Assembly: GCA_017995695.1 (NCBI GenBank)
Contig: JAGOIJ010000032.1
Location: 1-14,178 of the forward strand
Length of the DNA: 14,178 bases
From: Candidatus Omnitrophota bacterium
Lineage (GTDB): Bacteria > Omnitrophota > Gorgyraeia > Gygaellales > Profunditerraquicolaceae
Direction of reading: 5' to 3'
Shown here: one piece after another, positions 1 through 8,209 of the stretch
Numbering within the stretch: position 1 is the first letter of the stretch
Layout of the letters: each line of letters begins with the position of its first letter
Program-made: the position numbers and the translations under genes
Notes under the pieces: model-generated
Database searches by the model: none
What the model was told of the DNA's origin: nothing
The model's input: the letters and a program-made list of their open reading frames with translations, nothing else

Positions 1-480
1 ATCAGCCCTGGTATGCATTGCATCAGAAATTAAGATATCGCTGTTTAAGAGTTTACCATGCTTATGCTCATAGCGCATGACCCACGCATTGATACAGAGG
101 GTTATAATCATAATGATAAAGTTGAAAGCGTCAATCTGGGGGATGACTGGTTTAAAGATGCGCAGTATGCCTTCCTTGGCCAGATTAATAGCGACAAAAA
201 ACAAAAGCATAGCGATAAAGAGCGAGAAAAAAGTTTCGTATTTCTTATGACCATAAGGATGGTCTTTGTCAACCGGTTGGCAGGCAAAATGGATTCCGAT
301 CAAACCGACTATATTCGATGCCCCATCAGATAGTGAGTGAAAACCATCCGCAGTCATACTGCCGCAGCGGGAAGCGATGCCATAGATAATCTTTGCCAGC
401 GCAACAGCCCAGTTAAGGGCAAGCACAAACAAAAGTATTTTTTTAATACGCCGATAATGTTCTTGCATGGCCATGTTCAT
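1..480 (-). CDS. CDF-family divalent metal cation exporter, N-terminal part (truncated by window edge)
   Basis: This reading frame runs off the left edge; 160 codons are visible from the ATG at 480. CDF proteins are inner-membrane antiporters that export Zn2+, Fe2+, Mn2+ or similar ions against protons. The family marks are clear. ADGxHSLSD in the second membrane segment gives an HxxxD pair at H48/D52. DHPYGHKKYE (residues 73-82) is the conserved loop before the third segment. SDAMHTRAD at the edge gives a second HxxxD pair at H156/D160. The two pairs together form the transport metal site, and His at the first position of both suggests Zn2+ or Cd2+ preference (inference). Hydrophobic segments lie near residues 15-37, 53-66, 84-102 and 117-135. 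The C-terminal cytoplasmic domain is outside the window. ATGs at 480, 474 and 468 are all in frame and none has a Shine-Dalgarno, so the exact start is open. Confidence 0.93.
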   Translation of the reverse strand, partial: MNMAMQEHYRRIKKILLFVLALNWAVALAKIIYGIASRCGSMTADGFHSLSDGASNIVGLIGIHFACQPVDKDHPYGHKKYETFFSLFIAMLLFFVAINLAKEGILRIFKPVIPQIDAFNFIIMIITLCINAWVMRYEHKHGKLLNSDILISDAMHTRAD

Positions 481-486
481 ACTTGC

Positions 487-515
487 ATTATAACGCTTTT
501 CGCTTGTAAAGCCAA
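487..515 (-). promoter_or_regulatory. Promoter of the CDF exporter, with near-leaderless transcript
   Basis: On the minus strand, TATAAT (492-487) is a perfect -10 box. TTGGCT (515-510) matches the -35 consensus at 4 of 6 positions, and the spacer is 17 bases. Transcription would start about at the ATG at 480. No Shine-Dalgarno is present, so a leaderless mRNA is likely (inference). Confidence 0.6.
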
Positions 516-531
516 ATCTTTTTGGTAAAAT
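504..531 (+). promoter_or_regulatory. Promoter of the kinase-TpsB-TpsA operon
   Basis: TTGTAA (504-509), a 16-base spacer and TAAAAT (526-531) form a plausible sigma-70 promoter. It is followed by a leader of about 25 bases with an AAGGAGA ribosome site at 550-556. Its -35 abuts the -35 of the divergent CDF promoter at 509/510, so the two promoters probably cannot be occupied at the same time. Confidence 0.55.
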
Positions 532-563
532 AGAACCTGTAACTAGCTGAAGGAGAAAAAGTT

Positions 564-1052
564 ATGGTCGAGTTTAGTGTCGTAGCGATAAAAAAACCTG
601 AAGCCATTAATTGTATTGTGGGGCAAAGCCATTTTATTAAAACCGTTGAGGATTTATATGAAGTTTTAGTCAACAACGTTGCTGGGATACAGTTTGGTTT
701 AGCGTTCTGTGAATCTTCCGGGGCATGCAAAATTAGGTCAGAGGGGACCGATGCGCAACTTAAGAAGTTAGCTGAAGAAAACGCACTTGCCATTGGCGCA
801 GGGCACAGTTTTATTATTTTCTTAGGCAACAATGCTTATCCTATTAATGTGTTGAATGCTATTAAGCAAATTCCGGAAGTGTGTACTATTTTTTGCGCTA
901 CTGCCAATCCTGTGGAAATAATAATAGCTGAAACAAAATCAGGAAGAGGGATTATGGGTGTTATTGATGGAGTAAAACCTGTTGGTATAGAAGAGGATAA
1001 AGATATCTCCTGGCGTAAAAGTTTTTTACGTAAGATCGGCTATAAGCTTTGA
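564..1052 (+). CDS. Adenosine-specific kinase family protein (COG1839 / DUF355)
   Basis: This 162-residue protein matches the family along its whole length, as I remember it. Landmarks in order are GQSHFIKTVEDLYE (20-33), GIQFGLAFCESSG (41-53), GHSFIIFL (80-87), PINVLNAIK...PEVC (93-107), CATANPVEIIIAET (111-124), GRGIMGVIDG (127-136) and a C-terminal RKIGY. Members are small soluble proteins known mainly from archaea and thermophiles. They were structurally characterised and annotated as adenosine-specific kinases; the in vivo role is poorly defined, so a role in nucleoside salvage is the family annotation and not something shown here. A good AAGGAGA lies 7 bases before the ATG. The gene is first in an apparent operon, and its TGA is only 14 bases before the TpsB ATG. 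Why it should precede a secretion pair is unclear. Confidence 0.9.
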   Translation: MVEFSVVAIKKPEAINCIVGQSHFIKTVEDLYEVLVNNVAGIQFGLAFCESSGACKIRSEGTDAQLKKLAEENALAIGAGHSFIIFLGNNAYPINVLNAIKQIPEVCTIFCATANPVEIIIAETKSGRGIMGVIDGVKPVGIEEDKDISWRKSFLRKIGYKL

Positions 1053-1066
1053 TCAAGCAAGGAGGC

Positions 1067-2794
1067 ATGTTGAAGCAAATCTGTAATAAAGCGCAGTCGT
1101 GCGCTTTTTTTATTATGGGTTTTTTATGCCTTTGTAATCTTGCGCAAGCTCAAACTATCCCTGAAGGAGCAACCGCTGCCAGCGAAGAAAATCGTTTGCG
1201 TAAACGAATGCTTGAAGATAAATTGACCCCTAAAGCACGGCAGCCTTTGATAAGGCGCGCTCAACCTGCTGCGGGAGAGCTGCCCGCAGAGGCAGATCAA
1301 GAATTCTTGGTACAGAAGATTGAAATAAAGGGTAATACCTTAGTTTCGCTTGATGAGATCAGGAAGGTTGTGAGCCCTTATGAAAATCAACGTCAATCTT
1401 TGCGTAAACTTATCGCAATCGCGGATTTAATTACTGAATTGTATCAATCGAAAGGTTTCATCAGCTCGCAGGCATTTGTTCCTCCCCAGAAAATTGAAAA
1501 CAATACCGTGATTTTGCACGTTGTTGAAGGCCTTATTGGTTCCGTGAGTGTAAAAGGAAATAAATATTTTCGCACCAGTATTATCGAGCGTGGACTGAAG
1601 AGGTTTAAAGGTAAGGCGTTGGATTATATGCGGCTTGCTAAAGAGCTTATTTATTTGAACCAGCATCATGATCGTCAAGTGCAGGCAGTTGTAGAGCCAG
1701 GCGTGGAAAAGGGCACGTCGGATATTGCTGTTGAGGTGCGCGATACTTTTCCCGCTCACGGAAGTTATGAATTCAATAATCTTGGTACCGGTTATACGGG
1801 CCGTCTGCGTCATGGCATCACTGCGCGATACAATAACTTCAGCGGTTTCGATGATAGCATGGCGTTCACCTATCAAACGTCAGAACAGGCAAGTGCTTTT
1901 TCGGCTTATGTGATGCAATATGTTTTACCTCTGGCATTTGCCTATGAGCGCAGAACCAAACTGGATGTATTATGTACCTACGTTACAACAGATTTACTTA
2001 AAGAATTCAAAGAGTCTGATGTGGAAGCGTATTCCTCATCAGTCTTGGTGAACTTTAGCCAGGAATTTTTTAATTCCCTGCGGGCGCGCGGCATGTATAG
2101 TTTTGGTTTTGAGGCGCGCAGCGCCAAAACCAAGCAACGTGGCGCTATTATCAATAAAGATAAGCTTAGAACATTGCGCGCAGCAGTGGTGTTAGAGGAG
2201 TATGATCGGTGGGGACGCATGGGCCTAACCAATGAATTTAAAGTGGGGTTTGCCGATTTTCTCGATTCGTCACCGCAGAATAATCCTGATGCTGCCCGCG
2301 CAGGGTCGGGTGGAGAGTTTTATAAGTATACGTTTGGATTGTCGCGCATCAATCGTATCACTCCTCAAATACAGCTTTTGTGTAATGTGGAGGCGCAATA
2401 TAATATCCATAAACTTTCGACGCTTGAGCATATGAGTATCGGCGGTGTTTATTCTGTGCGCGGGTATCCGGAAGGCGAGGCAAGCGGTGACTATGGGGTG
2501 CTTGCAATTGCAGAATTACGTACTCCTCTTATCGCGGGCAATGTGCAGGTATTCAATAGGGATTTGAACAAGCATTGTCAGTTAGCATTCTTTGTGGACA
2601 CAGGGTATGTGCATTTGCAAGGCGCAGAACCTGCTATCCGCGATCGGTCCTTGACTGGCGCAGGGGCAGGGTTACGGCTTACTCTCAATGACTATAGTTA
2701 CGGCCGCTTTGATATTGCTTGGCCAGTTGGTGAAAATTCCTTTGAAGGCAGACGCAATCCCCGTCTTTATTACAGCTTGACGTTTGGTTTCTAA
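1067..2794 (+). CDS. Two-partner secretion outer-membrane transporter (TpsB; FhaC/ShlB/HecB type)
   Basis: This protein of about 575 residues belongs to the Omp85 superfamily and exports its TpsA partner across the outer membrane. An N-terminal signal peptide ends in AQA|Q near residue 28. A linker or plug region follows (30-75). Two POTRA-like domains come next, about 80-157 (starts LVQKIEIKGN, ends VVEGLIGSV) and 158-228. The rest is a 16-strand-type beta barrel. The conserved lid-loop motif GGVYSVRGYPEG (459-470) contains VRGY, and the last residue is Phe in YYSLTFGF, the usual assembly signal. Start choice: AAGGAGG (1059-1065) is only 1 base from the ATG at 1067 but 4 bases from an adjacent TTG at 1070. 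Either gives the same signal peptide. An upstream in-frame TTG at 1049 overlaps the ribosome site and is unlikely. A terminator-like hairpin lies inside codons 8-15. The gene sits 25 bases upstream of its likely substrate, TpsA. Confidence 0.95.
   Translation: MLKQICNKAQSCAFFIMGFLCLCNLAQAQTIPEGATAASEENRLRKRMLEDKLTPKARQPLIRRAQPAAGELPAEADQEFLVQKIEIKGNTLVSLDEIRKVVSPYENQRQSLRKLIAIADLITELYQSKGFISSQAFVPPQKIENNTVILHVVEGLIGSVSVKGNKYFRTSIIERGLKRFKGKALDYMRLAKELIYLNQHHDRQVQAVVEPGVEKGTSDIAVEVRDTFPAHGSYEFNNLGTGYTGRLRHGITARYNNFSGFDDSMAFTYQTSEQASAFSAYVMQYVLPLAFAYERRTKLDVLCTYVTTDLLKEFKESDVEAYSSSVLVNFSQEFFNSLRARGMYSFGFEARSAKTKQRGAIINKDKLRTLRAAVVLEEYDRWGRMGLTNEFKVGFADFLDSSPQNNPDAARAGSGGEFYKYTFGLSRINRITPQIQLLCNVEAQYNIHKLSTLEHMSIGGVYSVRGYPEGEASGDYGVLAIAELRTPLIAGNVQVFNRDLNKHCQLAFFVDTGYVHLQGAEPAIRDRSLTGAGAGLRLTLNDYSYGRFDIAWPVGENSFEGRRNPRLYYSLTFGF
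1088..1111 (+). terminator. Intrinsic terminator-like hairpin inside the start of the TpsB gene
   Basis: AAAGCGCA (1088-1095) pairs perfectly with TGCGCTTT (1100-1107) around a four-base GTCG loop. The stem is followed by an unbroken T run from 1105 to 1111. This is the classical form of a Rho-independent terminator, yet it codes for signal-peptide residues of TpsB (the T run gives Phe-Phe-Ile). It may be the terminator of the kinase gene, leaky or conditional, or an attenuator hidden by translating ribosomes. Function is inferred from form only. Confidence 0.6.
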
Positions 2795-2819
2795 AGAAAG
2801 TAGATGGCTTAGGGTAACC

Positions 2820-5800
2820 ATGAAAAGAAGTCATAGAAAAATCTTCCCGATAGTCAGTATTCTTACAATTAATTTTTTCCTTTACCATCAACTCGCCTTT
2901 TGTCTTCCTGCCGGCGCCTCTGTGGAATCAGGCACAGCCACCTTCACGCAAGATGCCAATATCCTGACCATTGAAGCAAGCAATGACGCTATCATTAACT
3001 ATAATACCTTTAATATCGGCTCCGATGAAACCGTCCGCTTCATCCAGCCCGATGCTTCAAGCCGCGTCTTAAATCGTGTTACCGGTACTGCTGGCGCAAG
3101 CCTCATTGCCGGCAGCCTGCTGGCCAACGGTATTGTCTTTTTAGTTAATCCTCAAGGTATTCATTTTACCCCCACATCGTTCGTCAATACTCAAGGTCTC
3201 ATTGCCTCAACCCTACATATTAACTCCCAGGATTTTTTAAACCAACGCTATCTCTTTAGCGATGACCAAGATACCCCATCAGCGGGTTCGATCATTAATG
3301 AAGGTTCTCTCGTTGCCAAAGAGAAGGGCAGCATCGCCTTGCTTGCTCGGCATATTGAGAATCAAGGCACCATCGAAGCAAAACTTGGCACCGTATTGCT
3401 TGCCTCAGGCAATAAGATTACCTTAAGTCTTGATCAATCCAATCTTATCAGCTTTGCTATTGATGAAGCCTTGCAGCAACAACTTGAAGGTATCGACACC
3501 GGCATAGCGAATGAAGGGACCATCCTTGCAGATGGTGGTCGCGTAACCATCGAAGTGGCTACCGTCAAAGATATCTTGAAGAATTCAATTAACCAGCAAG
3601 GGATCATTCGAGCAAATTCCATCAAACATCACAATGGTTCTATTGAGCTTGTTGCCACCAACACTATTGTAAACACCGGCACGCTTGATGTCTCAAGTAA
3701 CGAAGATGCTGTTAACGCAGGCTCTATCACGATCAAAGCCGACACTATCAAACATCAAGGGTCCATAACTGCCAATGCCAACGATAACGCCCAGGCAGGC
3801 GATATTGCGCTCATGGCGCAATCCAAGAGTATCTACTATCCTCATTCAACGATAGAAGCTAAAGGCGCCAACTTGCATTCAACAGGAGGCCGCGTCTATA
3901 TCAACTCGCTGGTCGGTGATACCTACTTCCTCAAGGATGCCTTTATTGACGTCTCAGGCGGTGAGCTCTCAGGTGATGCCGGTTCCCTGGAGATCTCTGC
4001 CAAGAACCAACTCTACTACCGTGGCACCCTTAAAGGCACCGCGAGCCCAGGATACAAGGGCGGCAGCGTGCTCTTTGATCCTTACGACATCATTATCCAG
4101 AACTATGCCTATGATACCGTCTTTGGCGGTGACATCAACTCCAATACCACCGCCGATGAAGCTTTTGCTGAACACTTAGGCCTTAACGTCACCTTTGATC
4201 CTTCAAGCACCGGCTCCTTCGTGGGCTTCTCCAACATCTATCTGCAGGCAACCCATGATATCTATGTCAACTCCACCTTTAATACGACAGCGGCGACGGG
4301 AAATACGGGCACTGCATTGAGTCTTGATGCGTCAAACGATATCTTTATTAACGCTGATGTTATCGCAGAGAATGCTAATCTTACTTTTATCGCCAATAGA
4401 AGCATAATACATGCGGCGGATAGCGATCTCAACGCAGGCACGGGGGGAATTTTTTTGCAGGCTGATCAGGATTCTAACGGCAATGGTATTTTAACCAGAG
4501 CAGTAGGATCAACGATTAATAATTCAGGATTTTTACGTCTGCAATCCGGAACTGATTTTAACACCTCCGACATTTTTACTGGTTGTGAAGCAACGAGTGG
4601 ACATGTCATGTTTAATGCAACGTATAACCACAATATTACGCTTGATTCCAATATCACTCGAATTGGTAAAGAGATGTATTTTGACGCATCAGGCACTTTG
4701 CATCAAACCGCGAACAGTAATCTGGTTACAAACGGCACTTCCGGAGGGAATTATTATTTTAATGCTGATCAGAATGCTGATGGGATTGGTTCGCTTATCC
4801 GAGATGTAGGTTCTACTGTTAGCAATGAGAATAATTTGTATCTTAAGTCCGGAACCGACATGAACGTATCAGAGATTTATCATGGCACTGAAGGCGCGGT
4901 GAGCAGGCTTTGGTTTTGGACAAACAATAATGCGAACATTACGATTGATTGCAATATTTCGCGTTTCCGCGGCGGTTATATTAGCGCTCAAGCCAATGGC
5001 AACGTAATCCAGAAAGCAAATTCCACTATCTTAAGTAATACTTCTAGCGTGCTACTATATGCGGACGCTGATAATGACGGTATTGGTTATCTGTTTCGGG
5101 AAGAAGGTTCAATCGTTAACACTACGGGGACCATCGGTATTAAATCAGCATCAGATATTAATTCTTCTATGTTCTTGACGGGCACATCTGAGAGTACCGG
5201 GGCAGTCACCGTGTACACGAATAATGATTTTAATATTACCATTGATTCGAGCATCACGCGCGCCAATAAAAGCTTTTCTTTTTATTCCAAGGGTAGCCTT
5301 ACCCAGACTGCCGCAGGCAACATGAGCGCTGGCACAGGAAATATTCTTATGTATGCTGATTACGATTCCAACGGCATCGGCACCTTAACCCTTGATCCAG
5401 CTGCCACCTTTAACAACTCAGGTGAACTTCGTTTTTCATCCGCTTCAGACCTTGCGACCTCAACGCTGCTCGCTGGCGCCAGTGCAGCCACGGGGCATCT
5501 GTACGTTAATACCACCACCGATTATAATATCAGCGTTGATTCCGATATCACTCGCACTGCCAAGAATCTCTATTTTTATTCCAACGGCTCGCTTGCGCAA
5601 TCTGCAACCAGCGACCTTGTTGTAACGAGCGGCAACATTTATTTTTACGCTGATAACAACAATAATAGTATCGGTACCTTAACCCGCGCAGCAGGCTCAA
5701 CCATCAATTCCTCAGGAACCGTGCTTTTTCAATCAGCATCAGATCTTGCCACGTCCACGCTTTTGCTTGGTTCTGACAATGTGTCGGGAGCATTATCCGT

Positions 5801-8195
5801 GTACACCACCGGCGACTACAACATCACCATTGATTCCGATATCACTCGCAGCGCTAAGAATCTATATTTTTACTCAACAGGCGATGTCGGGCAAGCCGCG
5901 GGTAGCGATCTTAAGGCTAGCACAGGCAATATCTATCTGTATGCCGATACCAATTCCAATGGCAGTGGTGTTCTTACGAGGGATGCAACATCAACGCTCA
6001 ACAATTCAGGTGAGGTACGGTTATCGTCCGCATCAGACTTAACATCGAGTGTTATTTTAGTCGGCACAACCGTTGCTACTGGGCACTTATATGTTGCCAC
6101 GACAGCAGATTTTAATATTACCGTTGATTCTGACATTACGCGCACGAATAAGAATATTTCATTTTCGGCAGGAGGTAATTGTTCCCAGGGGGCAAGCGCT
6201 GATCTTATCGCCGGGACCGGCGCAGTCTTTTTGCTTGCCGACAATAACGGCAATGGTATCGGTACTCTTACGCGAGACGGGACCTCAACCATTAATAATA
6301 CCGGCAATCTTTCATTGCAATCGGCAACAGATCTTAACACTAACTCTGTTCTTGTGGGGACGAGCCTTGCGACGGGGAACCTCTCAGTTTTCTTAACAAG
6401 TGACGCTACGCTTACCATCGACTCAAGCATAAGCCGTACCAATAAGAATGTTACCTTGTTATCTAATGGTAATATTACGCAAACAGCCGCAGGTAATATA
6501 AGTCTTGGTTCAGGAAGTCTATGGTTGTTAGCTGACTATAATTACAATGGGGTGGGTACCCTCACGTTAAGCGCCTCATCAACCATAAATAATACTGGCA
6601 ACCTTAGTTTTCAGTCCGGGTCTGATCTGAGTACGAGTGTTGTGCTTGCTGGTAGTGCGCCTGCAACCGGCGCGCTCACCATGAATACCACTCGTGACTT
6701 CAACATTACCATTGATTCAGATATTACGCGTACTAATCAACATATCTTTTTTTACTCCAATGGCTCGATCACCCAAAATACCGGCAGCGATCTTGCTGCA
6801 GGAGCAGGTGGTAACATCTATCTGTATGCAGACAACAATGGTAATGGCACCGGCGCATTTGTTCAGCAAGCGGGCACCAGCATTCAAGGAGGCAATGTTA
6901 CCATTCGCTCTTCAGGCGCGGCAACCATCCTTAACGTTACGGCAACCGGCACGGGTGGCGACATCAACATCACCACCAATGCGACAACCATTACGCTCGG
7001 CGCGCTCAATGCCGCCGATGATATCATCGTTAATTCCGTTAATACCACTATCCTTGATGACGCTGATAGCTCAACCAATCTGACCGGCGATTGGATTACG
7101 CTGTATGGCTCAACCATCGGCAATGCCACTAATCCGTTAAACACCAACGCCACGACCATTTCCTTCTTCAATGTTTTTGGCAATGCCTATCTCAATGATA
7201 CTGATACCGCTACCCTTGGACCGGCAAGCGTCAGGGATGGTGCTATCGTGCTATCCTTTGCCTCATCACCGACTCTTACCTATATACTCGGTGCTTCAGG
7301 AAGTGGTTCCAATACGATCAACATCACCGTCCGCTCAGGCGATTACACCATTGGTGTGGGCAATGCCCGGCCTGAAGAAGGTTTTAATCTGCTTGCGGCC
7401 GCAGGCGATATCGTTGTCTCAGGCGAAGTCAATACCACCAATAAGGATCTTATACTGCAAGGCAGTGATATTAACCTTAATGCTCCCGTGATTACCGGCA
7501 CGGGCAATCTTTCGCTGATCCCTACCGGCTCTAATACTACCATCGGTTTAGGCAACGGCGCAGGGGATTTTTCACTCACCGATGCTGAATTCAATTATCT
7601 TGCATCAAGCGGCACCATATTCATCGGCAACGCCAACACCGGTAACATTACGATTGAAGCGCTTGATGCAGGCGTCACCAATCTGACGCTACATACCGCA
7701 GCAAACATCCTGGCAAGTGGAGCAGGAACGGCTTTAACCCTAACCGGCACTTGTCGTATGAATGCTACAGGGTATATTGGTACAGCTGTTGACCCTCTGG
7801 ATGTTGCAATTACGGGCAATCTTACGGTTGAAGCTCATGGTTCACTCAATGGAGCTTCAGCCAAGATCGGTGGGACGATTACTCCTGACAACAGCTTTGG
7901 CTATAACGAAGATGCGCCTGGGACCTTCTATCTGAATAATGCCCAGGTAGGTGAAGCAGAAGCTGTATTAGCTCCTGCCCCAGCCCCTATTGTTGAGTCT
8001 ATTACCGTAAATCCTGTGTACAACTTCAATACGCAGCAAGAGCAGGCCCAAGAGCGCAGTTACATCCCACCACCCAGCCGCATCCAGCTTATGCCTCTGG
8101 CGCCTATTGATTTTTCAGAGGTAACACTACCTAATCTTTATGACTTCAGCCAAGGGCCGTATTTGGTGATGGCGCATGCTCAAGAAGAGAGATAG
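2820..8195 (+). CDS. Large FHA-like exoprotein/adhesin (TpsA) with 98-residue repeats
   Basis: This 1791-residue protein is the probable substrate of the TpsB encoded just upstream. A Lys/Arg-rich N-terminus and hydrophobic stretch (9-27) form the signal peptide, with cleavage probably near C28. The TPS secretion domain (about 29-160) shows the expected start LPAGASVESG, then RVLNRVTG (82-89) and NPQG (110-113), the variant of the family NPNG motif. Beta-helix sequence follows, then nine repeats of about 98 residues (507-1358). A further beta-helical part contains the known haemagglutinin-type repeat LTDAEFNYL...GTIFIG (about 1584-1605). A short Pro-rich tail (APAPAP) ends the protein. I see no toxin module, pretoxin motif, LPXTG or membrane anchor, so an adhesin or matrix fibre is more likely than a contact-dependent inhibition toxin (inference). 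Start: the ATG at 2820 has AGGG five bases upstream; an in-frame TTG at 2784 inside the TpsB gene lacks a ribosome site. Confidence 0.92.
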   Translation: MKRSHRKIFPIVSILTINFFLYHQLAFCLPAGASVESGTATFTQDANILTIEASNDAIINYNTFNIGSDETVRFIQPDASSRVLNRVTGTAGASLIAGSLLANGIVFLVNPQGIHFTPTSFVNTQGLIASTLHINSQDFLNQRYLFSDDQDTPSAGSIINEGSLVAKEKGSIALLARHIENQGTIEAKLGTVLLASGNKITLSLDQSNLISFAIDEALQQQLEGIDTGIANEGTILADGGRVTIEVATVKDILKNSINQQGIIRANSIKHHNGSIELVATNTIVNTGTLDVSSNEDAVNAGSITIKADTIKHQGSITANANDNAQAGDIALMAQSKSIYYPHSTIEAKGANLHSTGGRVYINSLVGDTYFLKDAFIDVSGGELSGDAGSLEISAKNQLYYRGTLKGTASPGYKGGSVLFDPYDIIIQNYAYDTVFGGDINSNTTADEAFAEHLGLNVTFDPSSTGSFVGFSNIYLQATHDIYVNSTFNTTAATGNTGTALSLDASNDIFINADVIAENANLTFIANRSIIHAADSDLNAGTGGIFLQADQDSNGNGILTRAVGSTINNSGFLRLQSGTDFNTSDIFTGCEATSGHVMFNATYNHNITLDSNITRIGKEMYFDASGTLHQTANSNLVTNGTSGGNYYFNADQNADGIGSLIRDVGSTVSNENNLYLKSGTDMNVSEIYHGTEGAVSRLWFWTNNNANITIDCNISRFRGGYISAQANGNVIQKANSTILSNTSSVLLYADADNDGIGYLFREEGSIVNTTGTIGIKSASDINSSMFLTGTSESTGAVTVYTNNDFNITIDSSITRANKSFSFYSKGSLTQTAAGNMSAGTGNILMYADYDSNGIGTLTLDPAATFNNSGELRFSSASDLATSTLLAGASAATGHLYVNTTTDYNISVDSDITRTAKNLYFYSNGSLAQSATSDLVVTSGNIYFYADNNNNSIGTLTRAAGSTINSSGTVLFQSASDLATSTLLLGSDNVSGALSVYTTGDYNITIDSDITRSAKNLYFYSTGDVGQAAGSDLKASTGNIYLYADTNSNGSGVLTRDATSTLNNSGEVRLSSASDLTSSVILVGTTVATGHLYVATTADFNITVDSDITRTNKNISFSAGGNCSQGASADLIAGTGAVFLLADNNGNGIGTLTRDGTSTINNTGNLSLQSATDLNTNSVLVGTSLATGNLSVFLTSDATLTIDSSISRTNKNVTLLSNGNITQTAAGNISLGSGSLWLLADYNYNGVGTLTLSASSTINNTGNLSFQSGSDLSTSVVLAGSAPATGALTMNTTRDFNITIDSDITRTNQHIFFYSNGSITQNTGSDLAAGAGGNIYLYADNNGNGTGAFVQQAGTSIQGGNVTIRSSGAATILNVTATGTGGDINITTNATTITLGALNAADDIIVNSVNTTILDDADSSTNLTGDWITLYGSTIGNATNPLNTNATTISFFNVFGNAYLNDTDTATLGPASVRDGAIVLSFASSPTLTYILGASGSGSNTINITVRSGDYTIGVGNARPEEGFNLLAAAGDIVVSGEVNTTNKDLILQGSDINLNAPVITGTGNLSLIPTGSNTTIGLGNGAGDFSLTDAEFNYLASSGTIFIGNANTGNITIEALDAGVTNLTLHTAANILASGAGTALTLTGTCRMNATGYIGTAVDPLDVAITGNLTVEAHGSLNGASAKIGGTITPDNSFGYNEDAPGTFYLNNAQVGEAEAVLAPAPAPIVESITVNPVYNFNTQQEQAQERSYIPPPSRIQLMPLAPIDFSEVTLPNLYDFSQGPYLVMAHAQEER
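4338..6893 (+). repeat. Nine tandem in-frame repeats (294-base period) in the TpsA gene
   Basis: Units begin at 4338, 4632, 4935, 5232, 5526, 5820, 6114, 6408 and 6702, each at the NITIDSDITR-like strand. Spacing is 294 bases (98 codons), except 303 and 297 for the second and third units. The last unit is partly degenerate. Consensus parts are NITIDSDITR, then FYSNGS, then TGNIYLYADNNGNGIGTLTR, then STINNSG, SASDL and ATG. Copies differ much at synonymous sites, but adjacent units 5 and 6 share 19 identical bases (5538-5556 and 5832-5850). This is a protein-level beta-helix repeat and not a mobile or CRISPR repeat. Confidence 0.93.
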
Positions 8196-8209
8196 GGTGC
8201 AATTTCTTC

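Noticed and set aside
58..528. Two + strand open frames opposite the left-end gene
   Set aside because: They lie antisense to a clear CDF exporter frame that runs off the window edge and has full family motifs; they have no ribosome sites or recognisable protein features.
488..832. Minus-strand open frame of 114 codons
   Set aside because: It overlaps the start of the COG1839 gene and the divergent promoters; its translation shows no family features and looks like an antisense shadow.
2895..2908. Lipobox at LAFC in the TpsA signal peptide
   Set aside because: Phe at the -1 position does not fit the usual Ala/Gly/Ser, and TPS exoproteins are normally cleaved by signal peptidase I.
5933..6442. 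Minus-strand open frame of 169 codons inside the TpsA gene, and other frames with similar periodic sequences
   Set aside because: They arise from the 294-base repeat read in other frames; the sense frame has TPS, repeat and tail domains and no interruptions.
4338..6893. Possible CRISPR or transposon-derived repeat
   Set aside because: The period is far too long for CRISPR, the units are in frame with conserved protein sequence and synonymous divergence, and no terminal inverted repeats or transposase are present.
2820..8195. Contact-dependent inhibition toxin (CdiA-like) interpretation of the large exoprotein
   Set aside because: No VENN-type motif, no C-terminal toxin domain and no small immunity gene downstream; the protein ends in a Pro-rich tail and the next gene is an acyltransferase.
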